Origin: Lachnospiraceae bacterium C1.1
GTDB taxonomy: Bacteria > Bacillota > Clostridia > Lachnospirales > Lachnospiraceae
Reading direction: 5' to 3'
DNA length: 64,000 bases
NCBI GenBank assembly: GCA_030434875.1
Contig: JAUISW010000001.1
Location: forward strand, 3,548,001-3,612,000
Below are positions 24,739-33,618 of the stretch, piece by piece. The notes below the pieces were generated by a model that saw only the letters and a list, made by a program, of their open reading frames with translations, had not been told where the DNA came from and searched no databases. The translations under genes were made by a program, and so were the position numbers. Position 1 is the first letter of the stretch, and every line of letters begins with the position of its first letter.

Positions 24739-26202
24739 ATGGATAATAAGTATAACGTTAGAATTATGCGTTCTAGGATTTACTACTTGAAGAATGTGAA
24801 TTTTGGCGAAGTTACTTACATGAATTATGGAAGCATTAATTCAAATGGTGAATTAGACAAAACTGATGTAGTAGGGATTTATGGACAAAACGGATCTGGA
24901 AAGACTGCATTGGTTGAAGCACTAGACATATTGAAACGGGGGCTTATGGGAAGTAGCATACCTAAGAGATATTCAGGTATTATTTCCGCAGATGGACAAA
25001 CAAAAATAGTTACTGATTTTTTTATTGAAAAAGCAGGGGTAAAATATAAGGCTGAGTATGCAATTAGCTTAAGAGGTAATGAATCATCTGAAATTGATAT
25101 AGTTGGGGAGTCGCTTACATATTGGCAAAGAGGCTCATCATGGATAAAGGAAAGAGATATAGAATTTAATAATCCATATTATGACGAGGTGGATTTGTTA
25201 GATCAACAGAATCTTACAGTAAAATCCAATCATGCGACAAGCCTTAAATCTATTTCTTTTTTGTGGTCAATGCAAAAATTGGCATTATTAAGTGCGCAAA
25301 AGCATGTTTCAGTTTTTTTCAACAAGCTGGTTGTGGATGCTTGTAAAAATCTAGTTCCGGATGATGAAATTAGAAGTTTTTCAGATGTTATTATAGGACT
25401 AATACAGTTTGGAGCGGTTGATCTTAATGTGGTAAAAGTAGAGCAACTGGGACAGATTAATTCAAACATATTCATTCCTATTAATAGCAGAAGCGCAACT
25501 GAAACTTCAATAACACAATCTAAGATACCACTTCCTATTTCTGAGGAGTCAGATATTGACATTGAGCTTTATGATCAGGTGGAAGATACTATTAATGCTA
25601 TTAATATCGCATTAAAATCAATTATACCTAATTTGCAGATTGTTCTTGAAAAGAATGCAGAGTATGAAAGAGTAGACGGGAAAAAAGCAGTAAAAGTAGA
25701 TATATATTCAATGAGAGATGGAAAGAAGTTCCTTCTTAGATATGAATCAGAAGGAATTAAAAGAATTATATCTATACTGAATTATCTTATTTCAGCATTT
25801 AATGATAAAGGTGTTTGCCTTGTTGTGGATGAGCTTGATTCTGGTATATTTGAATATTTGCTTGGTGAGCTGCTAGGCCTAATGCATAAAGAAATGAAGG
25901 GGCAGCTTATTTTTACATCTCATAATTTAAGAATATTGGAAAAGCTTGATTCTAAAAATATAGTTTGCTCAACAGTAAATCCTAATAATAGATACATTCG
26001 AATGACCGGAATTGAGAAAAATCATAATAAACGCGATTATTATATGCGTGCTCTTACTGTAGGAGGACAGAAAGAGGAATTATATGATGAAGAAGATTTA
26101 TTGGCTATGGGATATGCCTTTAGGAAAGCAGGAAATGTAGATAATAAAGTTGAACTGCGTTTTTATGAGCAGGCAGAAAAGAACCTTCAGGCAGTAAATT
26201 GA
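24739..26202 (+). CDS. AAA15-family ATPase, probable antiphage component
   Basis: 487 aa from ATG 24739, which has a GGAGAG ribosome site; the upstream in-frame extension has none. Walker A is YGQNGSGKTALVEAL near residues 52-66, Walker B CLVVDELDSGIFEYLLGELL near 361-380, and H-loop FTSHNLRIL. A long helical insert sits between. This is the architecture of SMC-like AAA15 ATPases that act with a small partner gene. The following gene starts 14 bp downstream behind a strong ribosome site but is frameshifted. Its low GC differs from the flanking surface-protein region. Confidence 0.75.
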   Translation: MDNKYNVRIMRSRIYYLKNVNFGEVTYMNYGSINSNGELDKTDVVGIYGQNGSGKTALVEALDILKRGLMGSSIPKRYSGIISADGQTKIVTDFFIEKAGVKYKAEYAISLRGNESSEIDIVGESLTYWQRGSSWIKERDIEFNNPYYDEVDLLDQQNLTVKSNHATSLKSISFLWSMQKLALLSAQKHVSVFFNKLVVDACKNLVPDDEIRSFSDVIIGLIQFGAVDLNVVKVEQLGQINSNIFIPINSRSATETSITQSKIPLPISEESDIDIELYDQVEDTINAINIALKSIIPNLQIVLEKNAEYERVDGKKAVKVDIYSMRDGKKFLLRYESEGIKRIISILNYLISAFNDKGVCLVVDELDSGIFEYLLGELLGLMHKEMKGQLIFTSHNLRILEKLDSKNIVCSTVNPNNRYIRMTGIEKNHNKRDYYMRALTVGGQKEELYDEEDLLAMGYAFRKAGNVDNKVELRFYEQAEKNLQAVN

Positions 26203-26216
26203 AAGGGGGTTCTTAA

Positions 26217-26563
26217 ATGGGTGAGGAAAAACAACCATCTTGAATTATCTGCTTTCATTAAGCGATGTCAAAAGTCTACCGTATGAAATGTACTTCGTAT
26301 CTTGCAATCTGGATCATGCTCTTTATGATGAAATAAATCTTGATATAGATAAGAAGCAGGCGTATGCCGATGCTTTCTATGAGAGATTTATTGGAAAGGA
26401 AGAAAAATTCATAGATTTCCTTGAGTCTGATGTGGTTAATGGAACTCCCAAAAGCATGTATGATTCATGGAAGTACATAAAAGAAGGACTTCATTCTGTG
26501 GAGAGACATACAAATCTTAATGTATATTTTGTTTTACACTCACGACCAGATTCACTATTGTGA
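26217..26563 (+). pseudogene. ATPase partner gene broken by a one-base frameshift
   Basis: ATG 26217 follows a very strong site (AAAGGGGG) but meets TGA after eight codons. Adding one A to the run at 26227-26231 would give MGEEKTTILNYLLSLSD and continue into the open frame to 26563, a 114-aa protein. The downstream part (YFVSCNLDHALYDEIN..., DSWKYIKEGLHSVERHTNLN) resembles, from memory, the small partners or TOPRIM C-terminal parts encoded after AAA15 ATPases. The break could be mutation, phase variation in the A run, or sequencing error. Confidence 0.6.
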
Positions 26564-26907
26564 TACTTTGGGGAATGCACTATTTCTCTCTTTACTATAT
26601 TTATGATGACAATTGATGACTACGTTTTTGTTCCGCTTAATTCTGTTCTATGCGGTGAAAACGACTAAATCTTCAATAATTCATTCCGCCCTATTCGGTT
26701 CAGTTCTGCTCGAGGGGGAATCTCCCCGGAGGGCTCCCGACTTCTTGAAGTCAGACAAGCAGTGAAACCCAGTAAAATCAACGGTTTCAAGTGGTGAAAG
26801 GAACTTAGGTACCACAAAAGTGCCACAATAGTTCCAATTGTAGATGCAGAACAGTACATGATAATGCATTTACTCCTTGGGTAGTCAATCAAATATTTTG
26901 CAAAATC
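26564..26907. other. Intergenic stretch with no recognisable gene
   Basis: About 340 bp after the ATPase-partner remnant. It includes a GC-richer patch (26700-26760) unlike the AT-rich flanks, hinting at junction DNA. Short open frames here have no ribosome sites or protein-like composition. I see no RNA gene. Confidence 0.4.
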
Positions 26908-26952
26908 AAGGACACTTTCTAAAAGAGAAAATCTTTTGGGAGTGTCCTTTTG
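26908..26952 (+). terminator. Terminator-like hairpin
   Basis: AAGGACACT (26908-26916) pairs with AGTGTCCTT (26941-26949), with a further inner stem around a GAAAA loop and TTTT after it. It could end transcription from the ATPase locus. Confidence 0.6.
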
Positions 26953-26990
26953 TTATGGTCAAAAATTATTTTGGATAGTGTCAAATGATC

Positions 26991-27083
26991 GTAAACGTAA
27001 AACCATGCGCTACCGGGTAAAATAAACGCCACTAATTTTTAGTGGCGTTTATTTTACCCGGTAGCGCATGGTTTTACGTTTAC
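26991..27083. repeat. 93-bp perfect palindrome (45-bp arms, 3-nt loop)
   Basis: From GTAAACGTAAAACCATGCGC at 26991 the sequence runs to a TTT centre at 27036-27038 and returns as its exact complement to 27083. There is no mismatch in 45 bp. It lies in non-coding DNA between the ATPase locus and the truncated group II intron. Both strands would fold into the same long hairpin. It has no coding content and no match elsewhere in the window. Confidence 0.85.
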
Positions 27084-27135
27084 AAATGAGAAGGTCTTGT
27101 TCTACAGATCAGAAAAACGAAGCTAAAAAATAAAA

Positions 27136-27178
27136 GCGAAATGTAATTCGGGTATTTTACCGGTGTAATACATTTCGC
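27136..27178. repeat. Imperfect hairpin next to the large palindrome
   Basis: GCGAAATGTA (27136-27145) pairs with TACATTTCGC (27169-27178), enclosing GGTA/TACC. It begins 53 bp after the palindrome. 27179-27526 is AT-rich with no gene I can support. Confidence 0.5.
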
Positions 27179-27526
27179 CTACTTTATGATTGCATCATCG
27201 TCATCATCGTGTCATCGCGTATATGTTAACTATCAAGACTAACATCCGAAGAGTCAACAATGCACAGTCTGTGCAAATATCTATTCCTCCCCTCCGTAAT
27301 GAATAATCTAAGCAATCTACTCTAATGGATAATACAAGACAACATAGCCTTGTGTTATTTTGTCTTATTTTTAATACATTCTTAAAGGTACACGGTACCA
27401 ATGTGGTCAAATTTAGCTGTAAATCCGCATAAACACTGGATTTAACAAAAGATATACCTCATTCTGATCGTTTTCCAATAGATCTTCAATCTATTACTTT
27501 CAGTTATATTATACATAAAAAACGCA

Positions 27527-27562
27527 AAAGCATAAAAGGAACGTTTGTTCCTTTTATGCTTT
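27527..27562. terminator. Strong hairpin, possibly a bidirectional terminator
   Basis: AAAGCATAAAAGGAAC (27527-27542) pairs fully with GTTCCTTTTATGCTTT (27547-27562) around a GTTT loop. Neither side carries a long T-run beyond the stem, but the A/T-rich outer stem could work on both strands. It lies just past the broken end of the group II intron. Confidence 0.5.
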
Positions 27563-27572
27563 ATCAATGTTT

Positions 27573-27911
27573 CTACAATGTAGTGAGGGCTTCTTGAACG
27601 AGTTTGTCCTCGTAGCAGTAGATACTCAAAGGTCTGGTTTTCACGTTACCTTTTGGTATTTCAACCCTTTTTGCAGGTTGCAGCTTATATGACTTATTCT
27701 TGAGCCGTCTTACGAGTTCTACAAGGTTCTCCTCCAGTTTCTTTCCATATTCCTCTTTGGTAACTCCATCGATTCCTACGGCTTTGTCTCCATCCATCTT
27801 GTTATGACATTCTCTCAAAAGTTCCACATTTATCATGTGGGATATGGATGTAAAGACCATGTTTGGATTCTGCGCGGATAATTCCGCTATTCTCGCCAAT
27901 TTCGTTGTCAT
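27573..27911 (-). pseudogene. ltrA: Truncated group II intron reverse transcriptase (LtrA-like)
   Basis: 112 aa remain of a protein normally near 600. Present are the N-terminal extension and RT-0/RT-1 landmarks: GDKAVGIDGVTKEEYG, LVRRLKNKSYKLQPAKRVEIPKGN, TRPLSIYCYEDKLVQEAL. The frame then runs into unrelated DNA (TTL, stop). The YADD active site, maturase and endonuclease domains are absent. Confidence 0.85.
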
Positions 27912-28463
27912 TTGTTTGTTCTTCTTTCTCTGTCTCTGAGTACAGTGAAGACTATCTCTGTGTATAGCAAATGTTTCCTCTTTGATATTGTCTCACAGAC
28001 CCAAGCTGTGAGGAACAGCTTGTTCTCGACTTCCCTCCAGCATTTATGTGTTCATGCCTACATCGGTACTATTCGGGTCTCCGACTACCTGCAAACCATT
28101 TGACTTTGTCCCTGTTTGGTTCTCAGTCATACCACCACTACACATACGAGATGGAGAATGCAGGTTCTCCCCAGTTTGCGCTTCATCTTTGTGTTACATG
28201 AATGGCTCTTTCCGACACCGCCAGAGCAGATAGCGTCTCGCCATTTCGATTCTATCTGTGTTGACTTCCGCACTGTCAACTGCGTCGTCCTCTGGGTCTA
28301 TAGTCTTTCGGTGTTCAATGACTATCCCTGCAACCACGCTGTCTACGCTTCGCAAGAGTACGTTGCCGCATCTCACGCAAGACTCGCTTCCGATGCCGCG
28401 GCTTACGGCTTATCGGGCGGATGTTTGCAACCCGCTATATGAAGCACCCTTAGCTGGGCGCAC
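27582..28463 (-). mobile_element. Group II intron, 5' part only
   Basis: Reading the minus strand from 28463, the sequence opens GTGCGCCCAGCTAAGGGTG, the conserved 5' end of group IIA-type introns. About 550 nt of structured RNA follow, then the reverse-transcriptase gene. The element is cut after the first ~108 codons of that gene, near 27582. The rest of the protein and catalytic domains V and VI are missing, so it can neither splice nor move. Confidence 0.75.
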
Positions 28464-28646
28464 GGACAGGCACTAATGTGTGGTTTATTCAGCATCATCC
28501 ATGTTTGGTTGAATGTCATAGAATGGATCTGGTTGTTAAGGCTTGCTTTGTTCGGGGCGGAATAAAAGATCACGTTTTTATTTAGTTGCTCACAAGCCGC
28601 TTACGTATACGGGATTTATAGCTTTTTGTACTCACAATTGGAATTC

Positions 28647-29360
28647 CTATACTGCATCTACAGTATCAGTTGTTTGCAAGAATCGATGTCGTAAATACTT
28701 CAGTTTGTTTTTATTTCCCGAAATGCTCATTAAAGAGGAGTATTCACAAGAAATTCTATCAGACCAGCCTTCATATGCACCTGATATTTTATGTTCAGCA
28801 TATGCTGGATTCTTCACGCACTCCACCAAGCACTTCATAATCCCTTCTTTTAAATCCGTGTAAATGTCCCCACAAATAGCTTCCTGTTTTCTATTGTCGA
28901 ATTGTCTTGTATAAAGTCTATCATAAACAATCTGATACTTGTTCCACACCTTCTGCAAGCCTGTTGAATTCTGAGTATATTTTACTTTCATTCTGTTCCC
29001 CGTAATTTCAAATAAACAGTCATCGTATATTTGAAGTAACTCTTTCCAATATATACTATTTGAATTCGAAACATTATATGTTTGACCGATTGTTTCCTGG
29101 GACATCGAAATTTTTGCTATACGAATAGCAACATCATCACCAAATGTTATAGTCGTTTTCTTACGAAGTATATCCTCGGGGACTATTATTGTATGACCAT
29201 TGATGAATCTTCGTAACCAGTTCTCTTTCTCGTATACACCAAGTTGAAGCCTCTGTGAATTATATGTGATGTATGGTCTTACTATTGTCCAGCCTTTATC
29301 TGCTCTCTGCCATAAAATATTCTCACATCTTGCTTTAGACAGTGCATAATTCCGCAGAAA
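28647..29360 (-). pseudogene. NAD-dependent epimerase/dehydratase, N-terminus lost
   Basis: About 240 aa. It starts right at the SDR catalytic YALSK (YxxxK) motif, so the Rossmann NAD-binding half is missing. It continues with WTIVRPYITYNSQRLQLGVYE and a normal C-terminal end (DLKEGIMKCLVECVKN, NKLKYLRHRF). This is the C-terminal half of a nucleotide-sugar 4-epimerase-type enzyme. Upstream it runs into the flippase fragment at about 29355, marking a deletion that fused two polysaccharide genes. Confidence 0.75.
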
Positions 29361-29706
29361 ACCCAATAGTTTTAAGTATAATAAAGATAATACCGGACGC
29401 AATTAATGAGATAGGACCAACCAAAGATAAGGAACAGCTAATAATCCGCGACGATTCCTTTCTGTCATTTCTATGATCAATCAAAAATCTAAATGTCGCC
29501 ATTTCTAACTTAATTGTTATCAACGGCATTATAAGAAATACTAGAGTATTGATCAAATCATATATTCCATATTCTTCCTTGGTTAGACATCTACTTAGTA
29601 TTGGCAGTGTAATAATAGTTGTCAGTTTAGGAAGAAATGTACCTATAGATAGAATAAATGTGTTTTTAATTAGTTCCTTTTCTCTATTCATTATTATTTC
29701 ATCCAC
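29355..29706 (-). pseudogene. Wzx-type flippase, N-terminal fragment
   Basis: About 117 aa with three hydrophobic segments and the usual start of polysaccharide flippases (IKNTFILSIGTFLPKLTTIITLPILSRCLTKEEYGIYDL). A full protein would be ~470 aa with 12 helices. It stops at the junction with the truncated epimerase. Start overlaps the upstream pyruvyltransferase end by 13 bp, the remains of an operon. Confidence 0.75.
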
Positions 29707-30908
29707 TCAGATAATGAATTAAAGCAATTATTGCTCTGAATTAATTCGAGTTTCTTTTTTATAATTACCGATTCCTTATCATGGTTTTTACATAATAAAT
29801 TGACCGCATTTAATAGTCCTTTTACATCCATGTTTAAATCTGTTATATTGAAAACATATTTATCCTGATTTACATGTGATGCAAGTTCAAAGTACTTTAT
29901 TGCCCATCCTAGCAATATACTTGGGATTCCATTTCGAAATGCATGAACAATTCCATGATATCTAGAACATATCAGAAAGTCGAATTGTTTTACAAACTCA
30001 TCATATTCTAAACAAGAAAAATCATTATTAATCAATTCGAGTTTATCAGGAAAAAGATCATATATCTCTTTACATACTTCAACATCTTCGCTTGAATGCC
30101 TGAACACATAGATTCTCTTTTCTTGTTCGAGCAATGTCTTTATAATTTGCCTATAAATATCCAGTATTCTCACCTTGTTTCCATGCTTAAAACATTGTGC
30201 ATTAGGCACAATGCCAACAGCGTTATCCCCTATTTGAAGGACAGATTTTTTTGTTGGATTAAGATATATATTTTCAATGTTAATCCCAGAATTTTGCAAA
30301 ACCAAATCTGTAGACAAATCGACATTTTTCAAATGGAAAATGTCAGTCAACATATTATATCCTTCTTTTTCTCTTGCATATATCTTTCTAGCATAAGGCA
30401 ATAGTTCCTCAATTTCATATAATATATGCCTATTTTCATCTGGATAGTCAAATGGGCCGAAGGATTGCGGCATAAGGACAATTGGAATGTTATATTTCTT
30501 TGCTATACGAATATTGTCAAGATAGGATTCCTGAATATCTTTGCTCCATTTTTTGCCCAAATTAAAACCTGAAATATCAATAATCAAGTCTATCTGTGGA
30601 ATAATGTTTTTTAAATCATTAAACTTCAACAAATTATCTCTTCTCCCGATAATTCTTTTTATTAAATCCATTACGCTTCTTTTGCAAATTGTATATAAAC
30701 AATTCTGATTGAGAGCTATTTTTTTTGCGTCTGAGGAAGCAAATATTTTTATAAATTTAAATTCTGGAAATTCAATTCTATCTTCCGAAGCAAAAAAAAT
30801 ACGTGCTTCTGGGATTCTTTTTTTTATTTCGTCAATAGTAATAAAAAGCATGGACTGGGCGCCTTTATTGTCAAAATTTCCTCCGACAATCATAATATTC
30901 TGTGACAT
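29694..30908 (-). CDS. Polysaccharide pyruvyltransferase family protein
   Basis: 404 aa, intact. The N-terminus reads IMIVGGNFDNKGAQSML, as in the family. The middle has IDLIIDISGFNLGKKW, and the C-terminal domain has the signature CSRYHGIVHAFRNGIPSILLGWAIKYFELA. These GT-B-like enzymes transfer pyruvate ketals, or act as glycosyltransferase-like enzymes, on surface polysaccharides. It is the only apparently complete gene in this decayed minus-strand locus, so its substrate may no longer be made. Confidence 0.8.
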   Translation of the reverse strand: MSQNIMIVGGNFDNKGAQSMLFITIDEIKKRIPEARIFFASEDRIEFPEFKFIKIFASSDAKKIALNQNCLYTICKRSVMDLIKRIIGRRDNLLKFNDLKNIIPQIDLIIDISGFNLGKKWSKDIQESYLDNIRIAKKYNIPIVLMPQSFGPFDYPDENRHILYEIEELLPYARKIYAREKEGYNMLTDIFHLKNVDLSTDLVLQNSGINIENIYLNPTKKSVLQIGDNAVGIVPNAQCFKHGNKVRILDIYRQIIKTLLEQEKRIYVFRHSSEDVEVCKEIYDLFPDKLELINNDFSCLEYDEFVKQFDFLICSRYHGIVHAFRNGIPSILLGWAIKYFELASHVNQDKYVFNITDLNMDVKGLLNAVNLLCKNHDKESVIIKKKLELIQSNNCFNSLSEWMK

Positions 30909-30945
30909 TTCCTATTCCTCATTTAAACCATTAAAATATTATAAT

Positions 30946-31797
30946 TCATCTATACTTATTAACAATACGGATTATTGATGAATACTTTCTCTTAATCTTT
31001 TTGCTTCTAACACGCCAAATCATTCTTTGAACAATAGGCCTTATCCGGCTACTAAGGATGCATATTTTCAACCGTTCTCTAATATTTACATTAAACCCTA
31101 GTTGACCTAGCACCATAATTTCTTCGTTTATTCCTTCTTTATTCTTGGTAATCGATGCTGTATGAAGCAATTCCTTATGTTGTGAAATATATATCTGACT
31201 TGCTTTATTATCCCCTAGGCTTTGGATTTCATTTGAATACTTCTCTAATAGCATACTTTTTATTTCTTTTAGTTTATCATAGCTTGCTGTGTTATTCGTT
31301 CCATTCATCGATTTAACAACAAGACATTCGTGAATTCCTTTTGCAGTTGCACTCCCTACAAACTGTCTTAGAAGAAACTCAAAATCTTGTTGCCGAGGTA
31401 GTTCTTCATCAAATCCACCATTTTTCTTAATCGCTTTAGATGAAATGACTATATTACTTCCAGTTCCAAATAGGTTTTCATTAACTAAAAGCGCTTCAAA
31501 CAAATTCCCTTGAGTGAGTGCTTCGATATAAGACGAAGGAATACCTTCCTTTTCAATGAGAACATCTGTATAGACTATATCAACGCCTGTACTTTTAATA
31601 AGATTAACGCATTTAAACAATCTATGTGGAAGATAAAAATCATCATCGTCTAAAAAGCTGATATATTCTCCTCTAGCTTTTTGAAGCCCTGTATTTCTTG
31701 CCGCTGAACCATTTTTATTACAGTCATGTTTCAGATCCCAACCTTCAAATGGTTGGAGGTTTCTTTCACTTCCCCTCATAGTACAAGCAAGATTCAC
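30946..31797 (-). pseudogene. Family 2 glycosyltransferase with broken N-terminus
   Basis: 283 aa. It contains the GT-A core from KNGSAARNTGLQKARGEYISFLDDDDFYLPHRL (with the metal-binding Asp cluster) to FDEELPRQQDFEFLLR, the acceptor part. The first ~60 residues with the opening VIIPVYN-type strand are absent, and the preceding sequence is unrelated. It would have added a sugar to the repeat unit made by this locus; activity without the donor-binding strand is unlikely. Confidence 0.7.
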
Positions 31798-31882
31798 AAT
31801 ACCTAGATATGCACCAAGTATTATTTCCTTGTACTGACCTATGTTCCCAAGTGCGGATCCGTCAATATTACTGCATATCTTC

Positions 31883-31978
31883 TTAAATGCTCCTTAGGAT
31901 GCCGAGAAGCGATGACACTCCGAGCAGTAGGAACAGGGATAGTCCTGCTGAGATTGAGAGTATACGCTTCATTTTCAT
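31883..31978 (-). CDS. 31-aa single-helix membrane peptide
   Basis: ATG 31978 to TAA at 31885-31883 encodes MKMKRILSISAGLSLFLLLG plus eleven more residues ending ILRSI. It has a basic N-terminus and one hydrophobic helix. AAAGGAG lies about 14 nt upstream, a slightly long spacing. It could be a genuine small membrane peptide or the preserved signal sequence of a deleted exported protein. It directly precedes the glycosyltransferase remnant. Confidence 0.4.
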   Translation of the reverse strand: MKMKRILSISAGLSLFLLLGVSSLLGILRSI

Positions 31979-32057
31979 GTAGTTCTGTTCTTCTCCTTTG
32001 CGTTCATCAGTCCGCAAGCGAACCCTAACTTGGTTCCCAAACATTCTTCTCGTCAAT

Positions 32058-32144
32058 CACATTGTGATTGAGAAGTTCTGCTGTTCTCATGATCTATCTG
32101 CTTGTTAGCTTACCTTGATAGGCGGCCTTCGGCCGATGAACACA
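32058..32144 (+). promoter_or_regulatory. Copy A of a polysaccharide-operon leader element
   Basis: CACATTGTGATTGAGAAG at the left end and TACCTTGATAGGCGGC...CCGATGAACACAC at the right end recur at 40179-40261 upstream of ugd. The core folds as CGGCC-TTC-GGCCG. The ugd copy has one extra G-C pair and keeps the TTC loop. The shared shape with a balanced stem change suggests a conserved RNA structure, such as a NusG/LoaP-type antitermination site. No intact polysaccharide gene follows this copy. Confidence 0.5.
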
Positions 32145-32626
32145 CGAGATTTCATCCATTCATCAACTCTTCTTCTCGATGAGGTTCTCTCCATATATCT
32201 ATGAGAGCAATTTCTGTTCAACCACAATATCTTGTGGTTTTGACCAATTTTTGTCTCTTCTCGACCATGAGTGATCAAAATTCGAGTCCATTTTCTCCCT
32301 CCGGACTCTTCTATAGATATTGTGGTTGGGGATCCGCTCGCATACAATATCTATGGAAAAATCCCGGTTTTCAGTGTTCTGGTGGGCAAGTATTTCGGTG
32401 CAACATGGTTAATAAGCAAATCCACCCCATTTTACATAGATATAGCGGTTGGTGCTTCTTGCCACACATATATCTTGTGTCTCAAGAAACTTTCCTCCGC
32501 TCCATGTGGTTATTCCTGAAAGTTTTTAAATATAAACGCATCTTTCCAACCGCTTCGCGTGTAACACTCCCAGTTTTCAATCGTTTAAGAAATGCCAATA
32601 CTGTAATCAGGCAGAAAAAACCGCAC

Positions 32627-32655
32627 TTGATAATATCACGATACCGTGATATTAT
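32627..32655 (+). promoter_or_regulatory. Promoter with overlapping 11-bp inverted-repeat operator
   Basis: TTGATA (32627-32632), a 17-bp spacer and TATTAT (32650-32655) form a good promoter. The inverted repeat ATAATATCACG/CGTGATATTAT (32630-32655, 4-bp centre) covers the spacer and -10 box, as expected of an autorepressed operon. The DUF4160 gene starts 27 bp downstream. Confidence 0.7.
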
Positions 32656-32681
32656 TATTTTATAAGAAAGGAGGTGTTCTA

Positions 32682-32936
32682 ATGCCAGTTATATCCAGAT
32701 TTTATGGAATCATTATCCGAATGTACTTCATCCAAGCTGAACACAATCCGCCTCACATACATGCTATCTACAATGACGACACTGCTGAAATAACCATCCA
32801 AGAAGGAACGATACTCGAAGGTCATCTTCCACCCAAAGCTCTTTCCATGGTCAGAGAGTGGATTGAGTTGAACAAATCTGATCTTATGACCATCTGGGAA
32901 ACCCAAGAATTTCGTTCTCTGAAACCGCTCGAGTGA
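32682..32936 (+). CDS. DUF4160 protein, probable toxin-antitoxin component
   Basis: 84 aa from ATG 32682 behind AAAGGAGGTG. It has the DUF4160 pattern: MPVISRFYGIIIRMYF, then HNPPHIHAIYNDDTAEI and a WIELNKSDLMTIWE helix. DUF4160 and DUF2442 genes are routinely paired and are considered toxin-antitoxin-like modules. The partner starts 12 bp downstream, and the operator-promoter at 32627 precedes it. Confidence 0.8.
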   Translation: MPVISRFYGIIIRMYFIQAEHNPPHIHAIYNDDTAEITIQEGTILEGHLPPKALSMVREWIELNKSDLMTIWETQEFRSLKPLE

Positions 32937-32948
32937 GGGGGTGAGTCT

Positions 32949-33386
32949 ATGTTTCACAAAATCAAAAGCGTGACTGCTATGCCGGATTTTGTTCTAAGTA
33001 TTCAGTTCTCGGAAGGTATTACAAAACATTATGACCTAAAGCCACTATTTAAAAAATATCCGATGTTTGCGCCTTTAAGAGAGCATCCTGAACTATATCA
33101 CTCCGTTTCTGTAGATGTCGGCGGCTATGGTATCATCTGGAATGATGATATTGACATCGCCTGTGATGAACTCTTCTTTAACGGAACATCAGTCAAGACT
33201 CCCTTTGATGGTCTTATCGCTTTTAGTGATGCCACTCAAATCTGGGGACTCAATGAAAGCACTCTTCGAAAAGCCATCGCTTATGGAAAACTGATCAATG
33301 GTCAGGATGTATGTAAGTTTGGCAAACAATGGGTCATCTCATCTGAAGCCATGGAACGCGAATACGGTTTACCAAAAGCTGAATAG
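32949..33386 (+). CDS. DUF2442 protein with C-terminal helix-turn-helix
   Basis: 145 aa. The N-terminal ~85 residues are DUF2442 (SVTAMPDFVLSIQFSEGITKHYDLKPLF; VGGYGIIWNDDIDIACDELF). The C-terminal ~55 residues form a helix-turn-helix-like region (DATQIWGLNESTLRKAIAYGKLINGQDVCKFGKQWVIS). It is the likely DNA-binding antitoxin of the pair and may act on the palindrome at 32630-32655. The coding DNA of its last 58 residues is duplicated in inverted orientation at 36189-36430. Confidence 0.75.
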   Translation: MFHKIKSVTAMPDFVLSIQFSEGITKHYDLKPLFKKYPMFAPLREHPELYHSVSVDVGGYGIIWNDDIDIACDELFFNGTSVKTPFDGLIAFSDATQIWGLNESTLRKAIAYGKLINGQDVCKFGKQWVISSEAMEREYGLPKAE

Positions 33387-33456
33387 ACAGTTTCTCAAGT
33401 TCCCTTCGGGAAGCTTTTCTTTCCATAGATATATGGCTCGATGATCCTAATCACCC
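33214..33456. repeat. Outer inverted repeat, left arm
   Basis: About 243 bp covering the 3' end of the DUF2442 gene and the following hairpin. It reappears with high identity in inverted orientation at 36189-36430. The two arms flank the whole recombinase segment. Confidence 0.8.
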
Positions 33457-33564
33457 TTTTAATCACATAAATCATAAATACAAGGTACGCTAGAAGGACT
33501 ATCGACGCAGTAATTCCTTGTGGAAGCCGAATTTCTCTAATGCCGTTTATCGCGTTTGTACGCT

Positions 33565-33595
33565 TAAGGGCAACCCATGGTAAGGGTTGCCCTTA
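33565..33595 (-). terminator. Hairpin after the recombinase-module A gene
   Basis: TAAGGGCAACCC pairs with GGGTTGCCCTTA around a 7-nt loop. It lies 48 bp beyond the recombinase stop on the minus strand. The matching hairpin on the other side of the element (35878-35900) has compensating base changes. A T-run is lacking here. Confidence 0.5.
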
Positions 33596-33618
33596 GACAT
33601 AACCTGATTCTTTTTTTC

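Noticed and set aside
26690..26780. tRNA-like or attachment-site sequence in the GC-rich patch
   Set aside because: No cloverleaf with proper acceptor and T-arm could be drawn.
28116..28476. Plus-strand frames across the group II intron RNA
   Set aside because: The region is structured intron RNA on the minus strand; the frames lack ribosome sites.
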